From Buchnera aphidicola (Cinara curvipes) (GTDB lineage: Bacteria; Pseudomonadota; Gammaproteobacteria; Enterobacterales; Enterobacteriaceae): DNA of 64,000 nt. A program made the translations under genes and the position numbers. The notes below the pieces were generated by a model. The model was not told the origin of the DNA, did not search any database, and was given only the letters and a program-made list of their open reading frames with translations. This document shows, in pieces, positions 61,548 through 64,000 of this stretch. Positions within the stretch are counted from its first letter, which is position 1. Each line of letters starts with the position of its first letter. The stretch is taken from assembly GCF_900698915.1 (NCBI RefSeq), contig NZ_LR217710.1, positions 369,818 through 433,817 of the forward strand, given 5' to 3'.

Positions 61548-61652
61548 TTTAATTAATATTATAAATATATTTTTTAAAAAATTTTTTATAAAAAATATTT
61601 TTTTTATAAAAAAAATATTTTTTACTAATATTTAACATTATCGGAAAATTTC

Positions 61653-61985
61653 ATGCCTAATATAATATTTTACCCACAAAAATTTATTTTACCCAAAGGT
61701 TTATCTGTTAAGGGTAAGACAGGAGAAACAATTCTTGATATAGCTTTATCAAATAAAATTAAAATGGAACACGCTTGCGAAAAATCTTGTGCATGTTGCA
61801 CTTGTCACTGCATAATAAGGAAAGGATTTTATTCTTTATCAAAATGCAAAGAAAAAGAAGAAGATTTATTAGATAAAGCATGGGGGTTAGAAAAATTTAG
61901 TCGTTTAGGGTGTCAGGCGCGTTTAGGGACTGAAGATATTGAAGTTGAAATTCCAATGTATAATGTTAATTATGTAAGTGAATAA
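61653..61985 (+). CDS. fdx: [2Fe-2S] ferredoxin of the Isc system
   Basis: The adrenodoxin-type ferredoxin supplies electrons for cluster assembly on IscU. The 110-residue protein has ACEKSCACCTCHC, giving the CX5CX2C ligands, with the fourth Cys in LGCQARL. Length matches E. coli (111). Reduction by Fpr (45640) is the expected route. iscX, which follows in E. coli, is absent; der is convergent 36 bp away. Confidence 0.97.
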   Translation: MPNIIFYPQKFILPKGLSVKGKTGETILDIALSNKIKMEHACEKSCACCTCHCIIRKGFYSLSKCKEKEEDLLDKAWGLEKFSRLGCQARLGTEDIEVEIPMYNVNYVSE

Positions 61986-62021
61986 AAAATACATAATATT
62001 ATAAATAAATTTTTTGATAAT

Positions 62022-63395
62022 TTAATTTATTAATTTTATATAAGGATTTATACTTTTTTTAAAAAAAAGTTGAATGGGTGTATTCGGGATTTGTAATTCT
62101 TTTTGAAAGAAATGCATTAAATATTTTTTATATGTTCTAGATACATATTGTGTTTGTGTACCATGAATTATAATAAATAATGGATTTTTTTTACCTAAAT
62201 GTGCATATTTTAATCGTATTGCTTTTCCTGTTACACCCGTAGGTAAAGGATGTTGAATGATAGCTTTATTTAAAATACTTGTTAAACATGATGAACTAAA
62301 AGTTTTTAATGATTCTTGATAAACAAGATTAATATGATGAATAAATTTTTTTAATCCTGTTTTATATAGAGCTGAAATATAAATTATTTTAATATTCTTT
62401 ATAAATTGTAAACGACTATTAATATTTTTTTTTATTTCATTTTTTTTACTTTTTAATATTAAATCCCATTTATTTACTACTATAAAAAATGTACATTTTG
62501 ATTTTATAACTAGATTAATTATAGATAAATCCTGATCATAAATTTCTGTATTAGCATCTATAACAACAATAGATATGTTATTTTTTTTTATTACATTTAT
62601 AGATCTTTTTTCGGAAACTTTTTCTAAAATTGTTTTTCTTTTATTTTTTTTTTTTATACCCGCAGTATCTGTAAAAATATATTCAATATTTTTATTATTT
62701 AATGAAACTTTAATTATGTCCCTAGTAGTTCCCGGTATAGAACTTGTAATCATTCTATTATAATTTACTAAACTATTAATAAGAGAAGATTTACCTACAT
62801 TAGGTTTACCAATAAAACAAATTCTTATTTTTATAAGATAGTTAAGTTTATTAGATAAAACTGTTTTTATTTCTTTTTCTTTTATTATTTTTTTTGATGA
62901 AATATATATTTCTTTTAATAAATTAGATAAACCTTTTTTATGTGAAACAGAAATTTTATAAATTTTTTTTATACCAAAACGATAAAAATCAATTATTTTT
63001 TCTTTATTGCTAATTTTATCAATTTTATTTATTACTAGTATTATAGATTTATTCTCTTTTCTTATTTTTTTTAAAATATAAAAATCTAATTCTTGAATTC
63101 CTTCTTTAGCATCTACCATAAAAATAACAAAATTTGATTCTTTTATAGCAAATTTTGTCTGATTATAGGATTCTATTTTTAGAAAATTTTTTTTTTCTTT
63201 TTTTTTAAAAAAATCAATTCCCGCTGTATCAATAATACAAAAATTTTTTTTTTTTATTACAAAAAATCCATAGTTTCGATCACGAGTTGTTTTTTCTTTA
63301 TTATTTATAAGTGAAGAATTTGTTTTAGTTAATAAATTAAATAAACTAGATTTCCCTACATTAGATCGACCTATTAAAGAAATAATTGGAATCAT
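62022..63395 (-). CDS. der: Ribosome-assembly GTPase Der (EngA)
   Basis: Der has two tandem GTPase domains and a KH-like domain, and acts in 50S maturation. G1 motifs are GRSNVGKSSLFN (near 8) and GKPNVGKSSLIN (near 198). DTAGI occurs twice and the NKxD motifs are NKID and NKWD. The KH-like C-terminal region follows. Length 457 (E. coli 490). Its ATG overlaps the yfgM stop (TAATG), so the two are translationally coupled. Confidence 0.97.
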   Translation of the reverse strand: MIPIISLIGRSNVGKSSLFNLLTKTNSSLINNKEKTTRDRNYGFFVIKKKNFCIIDTAGIDFFKKKEKKNFLKIESYNQTKFAIKESNFVIFMVDAKEGIQELDFYILKKIRKENKSIILVINKIDKISNKEKIIDFYRFGIKKIYKISVSHKKGLSNLLKEIYISSKKIIKEKEIKTVLSNKLNYLIKIRICFIGKPNVGKSSLINSLVNYNRMITSSIPGTTRDIIKVSLNNKNIEYIFTDTAGIKKKNKRKTILEKVSEKRSINVIKKNNISIVVIDANTEIYDQDLSIINLVIKSKCTFFIVVNKWDLILKSKKNEIKKNINSRLQFIKNIKIIYISALYKTGLKKFIHHINLVYQESLKTFSSSCLTSILNKAIIQHPLPTGVTGKAIRLKYAHLGKKNPLFIIIHGTQTQYVSRTYKKYLMHFFQKELQIPNTPIQLFFKKSINPYIKLIN

Positions 63396-63898
63396 TAAAT
63401 TTTTTTCTCTTTATAATAAGAAGGAATATTTTCTTTATTTTTTTTAAAAACACCAATCCAAGATTTATCATAAATATTATTAATTATTTTTAAAGCTAAA
63501 GTAAATTTTTTTTGTTTAATATAAATTTTTACTAAATTTAATTTTATTAAATATCTTAAATTTTCTTCTTTAGTATACGACAAAATTTCTTCAAATATAA
63601 GAATTGATTCTGTATATTTTTTTTGAAAAAATAATTGTTTTGCTAAATTAATTCCAATAAGCGTTCCGTATATATTTTTATTTTTTTTAAAAAAAATTTT
63701 TTTACATTCAAGAGAATATTTTTTTTTTTTTTGAAAATCGTTTATTATTTTTACAAACTCTTCTATATTTTGATTCAATGTTTTTCTTTTATTTATTTTA
63801 TTCATTACAATTGTACAGATTGATAAAGATAAAATTAAAAAAAATAAAATTGAAAAAAAATATTTTTTATATGAGGTAAAAAAATTTATATATTTCAT
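63395..63898 (-). CDS. yfgM: YfgM-like membrane-anchored TPR protein, short C-terminus
   Basis: YfgM is an inner-membrane ancillary subunit of the SecYEG translocon with a periplasmic TPR domain. The 167-residue product has an N-terminal hydrophobic segment (about 13-32: YFFSILFFLILSLSI) with a short Lys-rich cytoplasmic side. TPR-like helices follow (NLAKQLFFQKKYTESILIFEEIL, LVKIYIKQKKFTLALKIINN). It is about 40 residues shorter than E. coli (206), missing the last TPR. bamB, between yfgM and der in E. coli, has been lost. Identity rests on position and architecture. Confidence 0.8.
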   Translation of the reverse strand: MKYINFFTSYKKYFFSILFFLILSLSICTIVMNKINKRKTLNQNIEEFVKIINDFQKKKKYSLECKKIFFKKNKNIYGTLIGINLAKQLFFQKKYTESILIFEEILSYTKEENLRYLIKLNLVKIYIKQKKFTLALKIINNIYDKSWIGVFKKNKENIPSYYKEKKI

Positions 63899-64000
63899 AT
63901 ATATGATCTTTATTTTAAAAATTAAAAAAAATTTAATTTATTTATTATTTTTAATATAATATCATAGTTTATTTTTCATTTCAATTTTTATATATATTTA

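Overview
The window is a stretch of a very AT-rich, gene-dense, reduced gammaproteobacterial chromosome. Gene content and order point to Buchnera aphidicola, the aphid endosymbiont. The tell-tale runs are aroE/tRNA-Glu, def-fmt, the fused alpha-spc-S10-str ribosomal block, hslVU-zapB-fpr-dapF-cyaY-tRNAs-rho-trxA-rep-ilvC-ilvD, and iscS-iscU-hscB-hscA-fdx-der-yfgM. Proteins are lysine-, asparagine- and isoleucine-rich and full of A/T homopolymers. I see no insertion sequences, prophage, CRISPR or plasmid functions. The strain cannot be fixed from sequence alone; base composition was judged by eye, not computed.

Layout: 1-2800 holds tRNA-Glu, aroE and def-fmt. 2890-21240 is one minus-strand block of ribosomal protein, secY, rpoA, tuf and fusA genes, followed by tusBCD. 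22637-27111 carries trpS, rpe, aroB, aroK, tRNA-Ser and nfuA. 27254-36885 carries bioH, ssb, dusA, dnaB, ruvX, hemW, trmB, mutY-yggX and sbcB. 36967-42408 has tRNA-Asn, tRNA-Ile2, a degenerate dut, rplI-rpsR-rpsF, miaA, pgi and tRNA-Gly. 42623-49486 has rpmE, hslVU, zapB, fpr, an unrecognised orphan gene, dapF, cyaY and three tRNAs. 49720-57445 has rho, trxA, rep, ilvC, ilvD and tRNA-Trp. The end is the iron-sulphur cluster operon plus der and yfgM.

Functionally the window combines core translation and replication with nutrient provisioning: shikimate (aroE, aroB, aroK), branched-chain amino acids (ilvC, ilvD) and lysine/DAP (dapF). Fe-S assembly (iscS, iscU, hscB, hscA, fdx, nfuA, cyaY) and tRNA modification (tusBCD, miaA, trmB, dusA) are also kept.

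The most notable signal is a set of homopolymer effects. Three conserved genes (tusC, dapF, hscA) are each broken by exactly one missing base inside an A/T run of 10 or 11, and in each a single added base restores full family alignment. In mutY an A11 run deletes the expected stop and fuses MutY to YggX. miaA carries an uninterrupted run of 16. Together these suggest that expression depends on polymerase slippage at poly(A) tracts, or else that there are homopolymer read errors. Other oddities are a dUTPase with an open frame but no recognisable catalytic motifs, an HscA lacking its C-terminal helical lid, and an orphan 297-residue protein between fpr and dapF.
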